Part shown: positions 20,101-27,197 of the stretch, piece by piece
How the letters are laid out: each line of letters opens with the position of its first letter
Position numbering within the stretch: position 1 is the stretch's first letter
Assembly (NCBI RefSeq): GCF_000759025.1
Contig: NZ_JPOS01000079.1
Location: 62,001-126,000 of the forward strand
Direction of reading: 5' to 3'
DNA length: 64,000 bases
Source: Phaeodactylibacter xiamenensis
Lineage (GTDB): Bacteria; Bacteroidota; Bacteroidia; Chitinophagales; Saprospiraceae
Translations under genes and position numbers: made by a program
Notes under the pieces: model-generated
Seen by the model: only the letters and a program-made list of their open reading frames with translations
Told to the model about the DNA's origin: nothing
Database searches by the model: none

Positions 20101-20329
20101 GAAATTCAACCCCATCAAAGTAGGAGAGGCCAACATCGGTGGAAACCCAGATGAATCCGGAACTGTCTTGCTCAACGCCATAGATTACTTTAGAAGGCAG
20201 CCCGTCCTCAATATCAAAATGCACAAGTTGCTCTTCACTGATCTGGCTATGAAGAAGGCAGCAATTCGAAAAAAGCGCAAAAAAAAGAACACACCTGAGC
20301 AGGCAATCACCTTTTTTTAGCTTAGACAT
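17183..20329 (-). CDS. Propeller/Y_Y_Y sensor histidine kinase
   Basis: The product has 1048 residues. A signal peptide (about 1-29) is followed by two-component-regulator propeller blades (for example DSSGFIWVSTDVGLSYFDG, HGSLWIGTNKGLTNW) to about 640, then the Y_Y_Y domain (about 670-745: YRLKGLNEEW, LQPGSYTFELRA). A membrane helix at about 755-775 leads into a coiled coil. The HisKA H-box AAHDLKSPLR has its histidine near 824, and the ATPase domain has LLSNASKF, VEDNGIGI and GTGIGLAICKKI. Unlike classical Bacteroides hybrid systems it has no receiver or AraC domain, and no response-regulator gene lies nearby, so its partner is elsewhere. A terminator hairpin overlaps its last codons. Confidence 0.93.
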   Translation of the reverse strand: MSKLKKGDCLLRCVLFFALFSNCCLLHSQISEEQLVHFDIEDGLPSKVIYGVEQDSSGFIWVSTDVGLSYFDGVEFHTLTTKDGLPSNDVIGTDYVDHRLWVNTLGHLSYLTPDFKVQIAPISSSTFSSYIDHQFVKTESALWISRSNDLFRLNDALDIMPVAPELLREDSTYYWVFEHQDQPWMVRKKKGYRTELLQIAGNQVNTCFEVGDPSDDVFYFYYASKGPLLYCHFKGNVLVINTDTETAKKIIQGRDLNSHIRLKDNNLWIIQPRNGVEIYAIQGDTAAIYQQTLLKGQQPSSVLLDKEGNAWIATLGNGLYFLPRQASAIQVVRKANGLTENTINSILATDQYLVAGNRSNILEFFTSDSSGKVAVTGRKTLEDQPGFHITNRVLKIAMPLPDHYFLATDIGLIYYGQNREQLLLQEAIKNLDIGLNGDLIISSHKGIRKIAAADLAQIDQMTAPWEMFNKKAVKIESVFPGRSYASTVDHGGTIWAHTITNGLMQITPTDTIFWKNRHPVFSSQITDFEILADSTVCASTRGDGLVLIKNNEYRILNQDSLLASDFINVLYQDPHGSLWIGTNKGLTNWIAPSFDGPRAQLVTYSTSDGLLSNSINDIALWQGQVFIATNEGVMYFKPSEIINASQSPKLVLYPPAVNDTMVIKAAVASLAPNENNIQFRFASLNFQDRQTITFQYRLKGLNEEWASTKTPEARYAGLQPGSYTFELRALTDKGQVSYLSTPFHFKINRPFTQSLTFYWLLFIGALAVMLLVLQSFNRKAKNRELNQLVKEKTKALKEQNQALEASNAKLRRSNQELNQFAYVAAHDLKSPLRNISSFVQLLRRRAYDKLNQEELEFIDFAVKGTQQLERLIDDLQAYSQITAYAEQRSWNTVKNLVENAIGQIPALQKEGQVSLLTPNHKIWINTRNGQLLFYHLLSNASKFRHPDRNLKVRVGAREEMGKPYIFVEDNGIGIHPQYQEKIFKIFQRLHTSLEYPGTGIGLAICKKIIEEENGHIGLSSEEGKGATFLFTCRITEEREAALATPLSN
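17191..17220. terminator. Bidirectional stem-loop between yceI and the sensor kinase
   Basis: AAAGGGGAGTAGC and GCTGCTTCCCTTT pair over 13 positions (two G-U pairs) around a GAGA loop. On the plus strand it is followed by TTTCTTC, and on the minus strand a short T run in the stem end serves the kinase gene, whose final codons lie inside the hairpin. Confidence 0.55.
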
Positions 20330-20397
20330 GATTCGTTCCTGTCAATGACTCTGAAGTTCAGGGTCAAAAGCTACTAAAAAAAATGTTAACTGGCCCT

Positions 20398-21618
20398 TCA
20401 GAAGCTGCCAAATAGTGACAGGGCAATGGTTGGGTTTAAGATTGTTTTTTGATTGCCAGTTGCTGGAAAGCCCGTTACAGGGGCGCTGTAGTTAAGGGTA
20501 GTGAAAAAATTGTCACTTAAATTATACCGTAAACCAGCTGTCCATCCTGTACTCCAGCGGCTTAACCCTGTTACGGATTGAGATCGGTTGGTAATATTGA
20601 AAGCAGGAAGGCTGGCCTCGCTCCCGTCCGTTCCGCCGCTATTGTCCGGTGCCCCTGTGCCAGCCCACAGATTAACCTTTTGTGCGCTGGTGAGGTAGGC
20701 CATGAAGAAGCCACCTTCCAACCCCAGCCCAGGAGTGATTTGATAGCCGGCACGTAGGGCTGTGTTAGCGAAGTGTGCAACTTCCACCTTTGTAGCCATG
20801 CTGACCACAGCCGGGTTGTTGGAGAAGCGACTGTTGGAAAGCGCAAACTGCCGTTGATCCAGTTGCTGATTCATCCCTAAGCGGAGGTAGCTCATGCTAA
20901 AGCGGCTGTACCATCTTGATTGGTTAGGCTCCCAGGCAAGAAAAACCCCTGCTTCATACCCTGTGCTGCCTTGTTCTGGCACGAAGAGCCCGCTTATGAA
21001 AAGCCCGGGCTGCCAGGGGGAAGTTGTAGCCAAAGTGGTTTTTGGCTGTTCGGGCAGCGACGGAAAGCTTTGTTTTTCCAATGGTTCAGGGCTGAGTGCT
21101 GCAAGAGCGTTCAGCGGGGGAATAGCAGTAAGTGCAGGGGAGAGCGCAAGTGGCCCTTCCTGCTCTATGGATGTCGTTGCACTTGCTGTCTGTCTATACT
21201 GAACCTTCGCATTAGGCTCAGACTGTTTTACGGGGCGGGGAATTGGGGAAGTGTTCAAAGCCGCATTAGGGTAATGAGCTGCTCCTGCTATTGGGGGAGT
21301 ATTGCCTGCAATCGGCGAGGAGTCACCCTGACCAGTAACGTTTGCTTCCTGCTCCAACGGTGAGTGTTCCGGGTTTTGGCTGGCCCTTGCCCATTCGGAA
21401 GGAACCGGCAACTGCCCGATGACTGTATGGTTACCGGCAAAATCATTGAGCAGCCAACCTGTGCCTATGCCAATAGCCAGCAGTGCAGCACTCCACCATA
21501 CCCATACCAACGGGCGGCGCTGTTGAACGGGCATTTCCTGGTCGAGCATTTGCCGCATGCCTGACCAGCCCTCCTCCACCCATTCGGGGTTAATATTCGA
21601 TGTGAAATTATCCTGCAT
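20398..21618 (-). CDS. Probable anti-sigma-like protein with membrane helix and C-terminal barrel
   Basis: The product has 406 residues. The first 37 residues are cytoplasmic-type (MQDNFTSNINPEWVEEGWSG, a length and position typical of sigma-binding segments). One membrane helix follows at about 38-58 (WVWWSAALLAIGIGTGWLL), then a low-complexity linker rich in Pro, Ser, Ala and Gln to about 200, then strand-rich sequence ending ALSLFGSF, a terminal-Phe signal like that of outer-membrane barrels. Its start overlaps the end of the ECF sigma gene by 11 bases, so the two are coupled. Binding and control of that sigma factor is inference. I do not recognise a named family. Confidence 0.7.
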   Translation of the reverse strand: MQDNFTSNINPEWVEEGWSGMRQMLDQEMPVQQRRPLVWVWWSAALLAIGIGTGWLLNDFAGNHTVIGQLPVPSEWARASQNPEHSPLEQEANVTGQGDSSPIAGNTPPIAGAAHYPNAALNTSPIPRPVKQSEPNAKVQYRQTASATTSIEQEGPLALSPALTAIPPLNALAALSPEPLEKQSFPSLPEQPKTTLATTSPWQPGLFISGLFVPEQGSTGYEAGVFLAWEPNQSRWYSRFSMSYLRLGMNQQLDQRQFALSNSRFSNNPAVVSMATKVEVAHFANTALRAGYQITPGLGLEGGFFMAYLTSAQKVNLWAGTGAPDNSGGTDGSEASLPAFNITNRSQSVTGLSRWSTGWTAGLRYNLSDNFFTTLNYSAPVTGFPATGNQKTILNPTIALSLFGSF

Positions 21619-22162
21619 GGTTGTAATGCGTTCTGATTAATTGTTTCAGTTTTTGCCTGGCATTGGAAAGGTGCCATTTTGAGGTGCCGGTGCTGATCCC
21701 CAGCTGCTTTCCAATTTCCACATGCGTGTAGCCTTCAATAGCGTAGAGGTAAAAAACCTCTCTTGTGGCATCCGGTAAATAAGACACCAGCTTGAGGATA
21801 TCCTCCAAATACAATTGGCTCAGGGCGTTGTCAGGTGCAGGCCCGTCCCGGTCTTCCAGATCGAGAAAATGAACCTGATTGTTGTGCTTTTTGAAGTAGT
21901 CTGATAAACTATGGAAGATAAGCCTTCTGATCCAGCCCTCCAGTGACCCGTTGAATGAGTACTTCTCCAGCTTTTTAAAAACTCTGAGAAACCCGGTGTT
22001 CAGGATTTCCAGCGCTATTGATTTATCCTGGGTATAACGCAGGCACATCCGCATCATACTGTTGAAGTACTTGCGGTAGAGCATTTCCTGAGACAGCCGC
22101 CTGTTTTTCAGGCAGCCTTCCACCAGCTCTTCATCGGTATATGCGGATGCGTCCTTTGCCAT
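21608..22162 (-). CDS. ECF-type RNA polymerase sigma factor
   Basis: From the ATG at 22162 the product has 184 residues, normal for an ECF sigma factor. A longer frame would add 38 residues that look like translated leader. Region 2 includes LYRKYFNSMMRMCLRYTQD and FNGSLEGWIRRLIFHSLSDY. Region 4 includes LPDATREVFYLYAIEGYTH and the helix-turn-helix VEIGKQLGISTGTSKWHL. Its 3' end overlaps the next gene (the membrane-plus-barrel protein), the usual arrangement for a sigma factor and its membrane regulator. A 13-base inverted repeat lies just upstream (22180-22274). Confidence 0.92.
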   Translation of the reverse strand: MAKDASAYTDEELVEGCLKNRRLSQEMLYRKYFNSMMRMCLRYTQDKSIALEILNTGFLRVFKKLEKYSFNGSLEGWIRRLIFHSLSDYFKKHNNQVHFLDLEDRDGPAPDNALSQLYLEDILKLVSYLPDATREVFYLYAIEGYTHVEIGKQLGISTGTSKWHLSNARQKLKQLIRTHYNHAG

Positions 22163-22179
22163 ATTAAAATTGGTTCTTA

Positions 22180-22274
22180 GACAAATCTCGTGATTTAGAG
22201 TCAAGCCAAAAAGGAAATCAACGCTCCCGTTGGTTGCTTTTGCTTCCCTTTTCGACTTGACCACGAGATTTGTC
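22180..22274. repeat. Long-range 13-base inverted repeat before the sigma gene
   Basis: GACAAATCTCGTG (22180-22192) is exactly matched in reverse by CACGAGATTTGTC (22262-22274), with extra partial matching outside and inside the arms (TTCTT and GTCAAG). The spacer is 69 bases. It fills the gap between the upstream small barrel gene and the sigma ATG. It could be a leader hairpin, a pair of operator half-sites, or a remnant inverted element. Confidence 0.6.
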
Positions 22275-22282
22275 AAAGAAGG

Positions 22283-22888
22283 CTAAAATTTAACTCCAAT
22301 TTGCAGTTGTATACGCCGGAACTTCCATTCCTGCGTAGTCTGCCGGTCTCCCCACCACCAGCCAAAATGGTCAAATGTTGACTGAGCCGACTGAAACTGA
22401 TAGCCCAGACTCAATAACAGGCCAAGTTCCTGCCGAATGGGTACTTCCAGGCCTATCGCCCCGTGAGCATTAAAGCCTCCTGTTGCATCAACCAGCAAAG
22501 TCTCCTCATCCCTCCGGTTAAGCGCTGCTCCATAACCTGCGGCAAACTGCAAATAGGGCTGCACACCAGTTTGAGAAGGGTCATAAAGCTTGCAAACAGC
22601 CCAAAAGGGGAAGTAGCTGTAGCCACTGTTGAACTGATAGCTTTGTGCCCCAACTCCTCCACCTACCCCAAGATAACGTTTTATCCGGTAGGTGCCAATG
22701 TATTGCAGGGAGGCACCGGCTTGTATTTCTGAATCTGAGGACCCGATCAGGCTGCCGTAGTGCACTTCATGCGCCCACCCGGGCTCGAATATGCTTTCAG
22801 TATCCTGCTGTGCCTCAACTGTGCCCGGCAGTAGCAGCACCAAGACTGTAAATACGGCAAAAGCCCATGCTTTCATATACTGTGCCAT
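22283..22888 (-). CDS. Secreted small barrel-like protein, unknown
   Basis: The product has 201 residues with a signal peptide (1-26, ending GTVEAQ; an ATG four codons in would also do). The mature part alternates polar and aromatic residues in strands (YLGVGGGVGAQSYQF, PYLQFAAGYGAAL, LGLLLSLGYQFQSAQ) and ends RRIQLQIGVKF with a terminal Phe, consistent with an 8-stranded outer-membrane barrel. Its ATG lies one base past the stop of the LVIVD gene upstream, so it is translated in the same operon. I do not recognise a named family. Confidence 0.75.
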   Translation of the reverse strand: MAQYMKAWAFAVFTVLVLLLPGTVEAQQDTESIFEPGWAHEVHYGSLIGSSDSEIQAGASLQYIGTYRIKRYLGVGGGVGAQSYQFNSGYSYFPFWAVCKLYDPSQTGVQPYLQFAAGYGAALNRRDEETLLVDATGGFNAHGAIGLEVPIRQELGLLLSLGYQFQSAQSTFDHFGWWWGDRQTTQEWKFRRIQLQIGVKF

Positions 22889-22889
22889 A

Positions 22890-24167
22890 TTACAGCGATA
22901 AAAGGTTGCTCAAACGGCGTGGTGCCTCCGGATTGCTAATATCGTATTGGTATAAACCATTGTCGCCTATGACTATCGCTAAATGGCCTTGCAGCGTAAT
23001 AATATCATAAGCCTGGAATCCTGTCATTTTTCCAATTTGCTCGTTGCCAACCGTTGCCGGGTCGGTGGCATCAAAAATCTTTACGCCTTGTTCGTTCTCA
23101 CAGATATACAGGGCGTTATGGAGCTTAGACAATCCATGTGGGTTGTGCATGCTAAAGCTGTTGATCAGTACCGGGTCTGTTAGGTTGGTGACATCCACCA
23201 CATCGAGCTGATTGGTAAAAGTCTCACATTCCGTGCCGTTCCGGAGCGTCACGTAGGCAATATTCCCATCTACAAAAACCGGGTCGCAAGCCGTAGCGTG
23301 GCGGAATACCGATAGCTGCTCCGGAGCAGTAGGCACACTGTTGTCAAAAATATACATACCGTCGGCAGCACCAATGAATAGCTTATCTCCGTAAGGGAAA
23401 ATGGTCTCAATACCCCAGCCTATATCGACTACATTGATCTTTTCAGGCTCAGGGGTGGCGGACAAGCCAAATACATGCAGCCGGTGTTCGTCCACCACAT
23501 ACAAGTGGTCCTGGGCGAGGGTGAATCTTGCCATAGAGCCTCCAACACCTACGTCCTGCGCTTGTCCGGCGGATTCATTGGCGAAATCCTGCGCCACACC
23601 GCCTGCCGCCACATCGATGAATAAAGTGCCGTCTCTCCAAAAGGAATTACCGGTATACGAGTCACAGTCTACCTCCTCCGTCATTGGCACCTTCTCGTAC
23701 CGGACCAAATAGCCTTGCTCTTCGTCAAAGCTATGGCTGGGAATGGCTTCTTCGGTCCGTCCGGCAAAAACCGGGCTGTTGGGATTGGTAATGTCAATGG
23801 CGACCAGGTCTACATAGTTGTCAGCGTAGATCATATTGCCACGCACTGCCATATCCACATTGCCCGGAATATTCAGGAACCCAAAGGGTTGGGGGGCTTC
23901 CGGATTGCTGTTGTCAATCAGGTGTATGCCTGCACCACGCTCATTAATCAGGAGGATATCCTGGTAAACATAAATTTTGCCAGGGTTCTCCAGGTCTTTG
24001 GGTGCTTCAAATTCTATAGAGTGGCGGAAGTCAGCGGGTTTCACGTAAACCGGTTCATAAGCCTGAAAAGTACTCGTTGCCTCACAGGTATCCTTTATAC
24101 AAGAAGGCAAAGCCAGCGCAAGGCTGAGCAGGCCTATCAGATAATAGAAAGTCGGGATCGTTTTCAT
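22890..24167 (-). CDS. LVIVD-repeat lipoprotein
   Basis: The product has 425 residues. The lipoprotein signal MKTIPTFYYLIGLLSLALAL ends with PSC, lipid cysteine near residue 23. The body is a series of LVIVD-type blades in which a short location phrase is followed by an Asp-X-Ser/Thr-Asn-Pro block: IHLIDNSNPEAPQPFG, LVAIDITNPNSPVFAG, LDVVDVTNLTDPVLI, VKIFDATDPATVGNE, LYQYDISNPEAPRRL. Such repeats form beta propellers on the surface of marine Bacteroidota and archaea. Partners and ligands are unknown. It is first in a minus-strand run with the small barrel protein and the sigma pair. Confidence 0.85.
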   Translation of the reverse strand: MKTIPTFYYLIGLLSLALALPSCIKDTCEATSTFQAYEPVYVKPADFRHSIEFEAPKDLENPGKIYVYQDILLINERGAGIHLIDNSNPEAPQPFGFLNIPGNVDMAVRGNMIYADNYVDLVAIDITNPNSPVFAGRTEEAIPSHSFDEEQGYLVRYEKVPMTEEVDCDSYTGNSFWRDGTLFIDVAAGGVAQDFANESAGQAQDVGVGGSMARFTLAQDHLYVVDEHRLHVFGLSATPEPEKINVVDIGWGIETIFPYGDKLFIGAADGMYIFDNSVPTAPEQLSVFRHATACDPVFVDGNIAYVTLRNGTECETFTNQLDVVDVTNLTDPVLINSFSMHNPHGLSKLHNALYICENEQGVKIFDATDPATVGNEQIGKMTGFQAYDIITLQGHLAIVIGDNGLYQYDISNPEAPRRLSNLLSL

Positions 24168-24264
24168 AAAGGTAAATTTGTGAAAAGTTTAGAGATAATC
24201 TATTCCCGATGACTTCTCACAAAGCCAGACGTTGGATAAAGCAGGGAGGGTTGGGTTAAAGCCC

Positions 24265-24272
24265 TATATTTG
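24265..24272 (+). promoter_or_regulatory. Promoter -7 element candidate for the esterase
   Basis: TATATTTG is an exact TAnnTTTG match 14 bases before the ATG at 24286. It would give a very short leader and rules out the in-frame TTG at 24232 as start. No well-spaced -33 TTG is visible. Confidence 0.4.
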
Positions 24273-24285
24273 TGTAAAAAAAAAG

Positions 24286-25698
24286 ATGAGGCAAATCATT
24301 CTGTCTACGTTCATTTGGATTGCTTTCGGGATAACGGCACTGGCTCAGGTGACTTTCAATATCACGAGTGTACCAGCTAATACGCCGGACGGGGCGGTCC
24401 TTTATGCGGCAGGCAACTTTAATGGTTGGGAGGAAGGTAGCTCGGATTATGCCTTTACTGCAGCTGCGGATGGTACTTACACCCTCACTTTTGAGCCTGA
24501 TCCGGGCACTCTGATGTTCAAATTTACCCGGGGTAGCTGGGCAACGGTGGAAGGCAATTCGGATGGCGGTTTTCTGCCCAACCGGACTTTGGAGTACGGC
24601 GGGGGGCAGTTGGAGGTCGATCTGGAAATTGTATCCTGGGAAGGAGACGGCCCGGGAAGTTCCACTGCCGCTGATAATGTTACTGTGGTTGCGGAAGACT
24701 TTTATATGCCTCAGCTGGACCGCAACCGTCGTATTTGGGTTTATCTGCCACCAGATTACACGACCTCCACAACGGACTATCCGGTCCTTTATATGCACGA
24801 TGGCCAGAACCTCTTTGATGCCGCTACTGCAGCCTTCGGAGAATGGGAAGTGGATGAATCCCTGAACGCCCTGTTCGAAAATGGGGATGACGGCATAATC
24901 GTAGTAGGCATTGACAACGGCGGGGTCGCCCGGTTAGACGAGTACAGTCCGTGGGTGAACCCAAGTTATGGTGGGGGGGAAGGAGAAGCCTATGTGGATT
25001 TTATCGTGGAAACACTTAAGCCCCACATAGACGAAAACTACCGGACGCTTCCGGGGCGGGCCCACACGGGTATTATGGGGTCGAGCATGGGCGGCCTGAT
25101 TTCACTCTATGCTGCGATAGAGCATCAGGATATATTTAGCAAAGCGGGGATTTTTTCTGCTTCTTTCTGGTTTGCTGAAGCGTGCTATGACCATGTAGGC
25201 GACCGGGGGAAACACGAGGATATGCGGATATATATGATTGCCGGAGCTCAGGAAGGGGCAAACGGGCAACAGGTGGCTGATATGATGGCTATGAAGCAGG
25301 AGCTACTGGCTGCGGGGTTTGAGGAAAGCGAGATTGTTGCTGTAGGGCATCCGGATGGTACACATGCTGAATGGTACTGGAAAAGAGAATTCCCCGCTGC
25401 CTATGAGTGGTTGTTTGGCAATTTGACCACCGGCGTAAGTGAAGATGCCCGCGATTTTATGAAAGGTGTGGAGGTATTTCCGAACCCGGGCGGAGATACT
25501 GTATATATCGAGCTGCCGGAAGAAAAGCCGGGGCTTCAGTGCAGGGTTTTCACAGCAGAGGGTAAACTAGTAAGGCTCATTCAGCCTGATGGTCGGAGAA
25601 TGAGCCTTGCCGGATTGCCGCCTGCTGCCTACCTGATCGGCTTTTACCTGAAAAACGGCCAATGTATAGGCATGAAGCGCCTGATGGTGCAGAAGTAA
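24286..25698 (+). CDS. Secreted esterase (Fes/esterase D type) with T9SS tail
   Basis: The product has 470 residues. A signal peptide (1-20, ending ITALAQ) is followed by a starch-binding-like immunoglobulin-fold domain (about 21-120: AVLYAAGNFNGWEEGS), then an alpha/beta hydrolase of the putative-esterase family (about 130-390). The nucleophile elbow is GSSMGGL (serine near residue 268), VLYMHDGQNLFD lies earlier, and the catalytic His is in HPDGTHAEWYW. The C terminus is a T9SS type A sorting domain (VEVFPNPGGDTVYIELPEE to GMKRLMVQK). It probably cleaves acyl or feruloyl esters from glycans outside the cell or at its surface; substrate unknown. Confidence 0.9.
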   Translation: MRQIILSTFIWIAFGITALAQVTFNITSVPANTPDGAVLYAAGNFNGWEEGSSDYAFTAAADGTYTLTFEPDPGTLMFKFTRGSWATVEGNSDGGFLPNRTLEYGGGQLEVDLEIVSWEGDGPGSSTAADNVTVVAEDFYMPQLDRNRRIWVYLPPDYTTSTTDYPVLYMHDGQNLFDAATAAFGEWEVDESLNALFENGDDGIIVVGIDNGGVARLDEYSPWVNPSYGGGEGEAYVDFIVETLKPHIDENYRTLPGRAHTGIMGSSMGGLISLYAAIEHQDIFSKAGIFSASFWFAEACYDHVGDRGKHEDMRIYMIAGAQEGANGQQVADMMAMKQELLAAGFEESEIVAVGHPDGTHAEWYWKREFPAAYEWLFGNLTTGVSEDARDFMKGVEVFPNPGGDTVYIELPEEKPGLQCRVFTAEGKLVRLIQPDGRRMSLAGLPPAAYLIGFYLKNGQCIGMKRLMVQK

Positions 25699-25734
25699 AT
25701 GCTAGACTGTGTTGGGAAGGTAGTCCGGGAAGAA

Positions 25735-25908
25735 CTACTCTTCAGCTTCTACTTCGTAACCACCGATGACTTCGTACAGGCCATTTTTCACGCGCTTTTC
25801 GAATTCTTTTCGAGGCACGGGCATTTTTCTATTTAAAGTCGTCAGTTGTACCGTAACGGTTTTAGACGTTTCCTTGAGTACTTTGACTTTGATGCTTCGA
25901 TCTATCAT
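25735..25908 (-). CDS. 57-residue basic mini-protein, paralog of the one at 27198
   Basis: The 57-residue frame runs from an ATG at 25908 and is too short for most gene callers. It is MIDRSIKVKVLKETSKTVTV, then QLTTLNRKMPVPRKEFEKRV, then KNGLYEVIGG and an acidic end. It aligns without gaps over 42 residues to the protein at 27198-27374, sharing 13 identities including V.V, the PR..F..R block and GLYE. This conservation argues that it is a true gene. The strand-rich pattern suggests a small barrel or OB-like fold. Function is unknown. Confidence 0.65.
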   Translation of the reverse strand: MIDRSIKVKVLKETSKTVTVQLTTLNRKMPVPRKEFEKRVKNGLYEVIGGYEVEAEE

Positions 25909-25996
25909 AATAGCTGTCGATTAAAATGTTGAAGAAAGTAGTTGTCCGGTAAGTTCGGGTAAACGGCTACCGTTTTATGGTCAAATAAAGGCACAC

Positions 25997-26383
25997 TTAG
26001 ATGTTAATCAGGGTGGCGTTAATATCATGTTGTTTTACCAGCCGGTCTGCAAAAGCACGGTGCCCATGCGGTGTAAAGAGGAAGAACTTTCCCTCTTTGA
26101 TTGAAGCCAGCCGGTCAAGCAGTTTCCATTTAGTGATGAGGTCTTGTTTTTGGTCTGATTTCATGGCGATTTCAAAGTAGCATTTGTTGCCCCGCATCAC
26201 TGCGGTAATATCAGGAGTGATATACGACTCTTCCTCATCGGGGGAGGAGGGGGGCTGCTTGAAAGACGTGGGCTTGTCGATTCCCTCGTCTTCTACGTTG
26301 GCTTTTACTTTGGAGTAACCTCTTTGCCTGACCCAGGTAATAGCCTTTTCGTAAACTTTTTCATCTTTCTCAGACGTAACCAT
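25997..26383 (-). CDS. Hypothetical protein with a weak nuclease-like motif
   Basis: The 128-residue cytoplasmic protein is not recognised. The central strand pair reads ITPDITAV then CYFEIAMKSD, resembling the PD...(E/D)xK core of restriction-like nucleases, but the spacing between Glu and Lys is three residues rather than one, so the match is weak. The N-terminal third is charged (MVTSEKDEKVYEKAITWVRQ) and precedes a low-complexity linker with PPSSPDEEE. It belongs to the minus-strand cluster of small genes around the cold-shock gene. Confidence 0.7.
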   Translation of the reverse strand: MVTSEKDEKVYEKAITWVRQRGYSKVKANVEDEGIDKPTSFKQPPSSPDEEESYITPDITAVMRGNKCYFEIAMKSDQKQDLITKWKLLDRLASIKEGKFFLFTPHGHRAFADRLVKQHDINATLINI

Positions 26384-26677
26384 ATCATGGAGGCTTTTAA
26401 TTATTGGAACGATATCTAATTGCGTCTTCCCTGATAAAACCAGGGAAGAGGTGTGAAGTGCGATAGAATAGGCAAAACTTTATTTCGAGTGGCGACCAGG
26501 ATTCATGATTAGTATACTGAATGCCAGGGGCGCAAGTTTCAAAAAAGCAGATTAATGTTTGGTCAGCACGGGCTGCAAGACTGATACGCGCAAATGTTTG
26601 CACTTAAAAGACATCAATAAACGGAACTGACCGGGAACAACTATAGCCGCTTGGGCTTTGCTTTCTATCCGGGCAGA
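26384..26677. other. Spacer within the small-gene cluster
   Basis: I see no supportable gene in these 294 bases. A 68-residue frame on the minus strand (26397-26603) has no signal, domain or paralog and overlaps nothing. The stretch is AT-rich and probably holds control sequence for the 128-residue gene. Confidence 0.4.
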
Positions 26678-26893
26678 TCAGGAAGCCAGGGCAGCAGGTA
26701 TGGAGTTGTCCACAAATTTTTTGCCGTCCCATTTGCCAAGCCACTCGATTTCCTTTCCTGCTTTCTGATACTTCTTGAAAGTAGAAATAGCAGCGTCTTT
26801 TGATTTTCTGAAAATGGTAATATTGTTGGGGACGGATTTTATCGTAAAGTAGTACTTGCCTTTACCCATTGCAAAGTTCTTACGCAATTTCAT
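26678..26893 (-). CDS. 71-residue hypothetical protein
   Basis: The 71-residue product is basic (MKLRKNFAMGKGKYYFTIKS) with two strands, a helix (DAAISTFKKYQKAGKEI) and the end EWLGKWDGKKF followed by DNSIPAALAS. It resembles the small YegP-like single-domain proteins in layout (strand, helix, strand, with W..DGK), but I would not assign it. It lies 48 bases downstream of the cold-shock gene on the same strand and is probably co-expressed with it. Confidence 0.65.
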   Translation of the reverse strand: MKLRKNFAMGKGKYYFTIKSVPNNITIFRKSKDAAISTFKKYQKAGKEIEWLGKWDGKKFVDNSIPAALAS

Positions 26894-26941
26894 AGTAATA
26901 GTTTAGTGAATAAAATAGAATGAATCCAAAGCGACCGGATA

Positions 26942-27184
26942 CTAAATCAACCGGACTTTACGAGCTTCCAGTCCCTTATCACTGGCTTCAACCTCGAAGG
27001 CTACTTCGTCGCCTTTTGAAATCTTGTCTTCAAGACTGGTGACGTGGACGAACACATCTCTATCCATATTTTCGGGCTCTATAAAGCCATAGCCGCGCTT
27101 GCGGTTAAAAAATTTGACTTTACCTTTCTTTTCAAATGATTCGTCCTCTCCAGTGAAGTAATTCACAACTTTCTTTAACCACAT
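26942..27184 (-). CDS. Cold-shock domain protein
   Basis: The product has 80 residues: a 17-residue N-terminal extension (MWLKKVVNYFTGEDESF) followed by a complete cold-shock domain. RNP1 is seen as KRGYGFIEP and RNP2 as DVFVHVTSL, preceded by KGKVKFFN. The domain binds single-stranded RNA or DNA and acts as an RNA chaperone. The amphipathic extension is not typical of CspA. Neighbours on both sides are mini-proteins on the same strand, spaced 13 and 48 bases away, suggesting one transcript. Confidence 0.92.
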   Translation of the reverse strand: MWLKKVVNYFTGEDESFEKKGKVKFFNRKRGYGFIEPENMDRDVFVHVTSLEDKISKGDEVAFEVEASDKGLEARKVRLI

Positions 27185-27197
27185 GGTATTCTTGGTT

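Noticed and set aside
26397-26603. 68-residue frame on the minus strand in the small-gene cluster
   Set aside because: No signal, domain, paralog or ribosome-binding evidence; the cysteine-rich sequence looks like chance translation.
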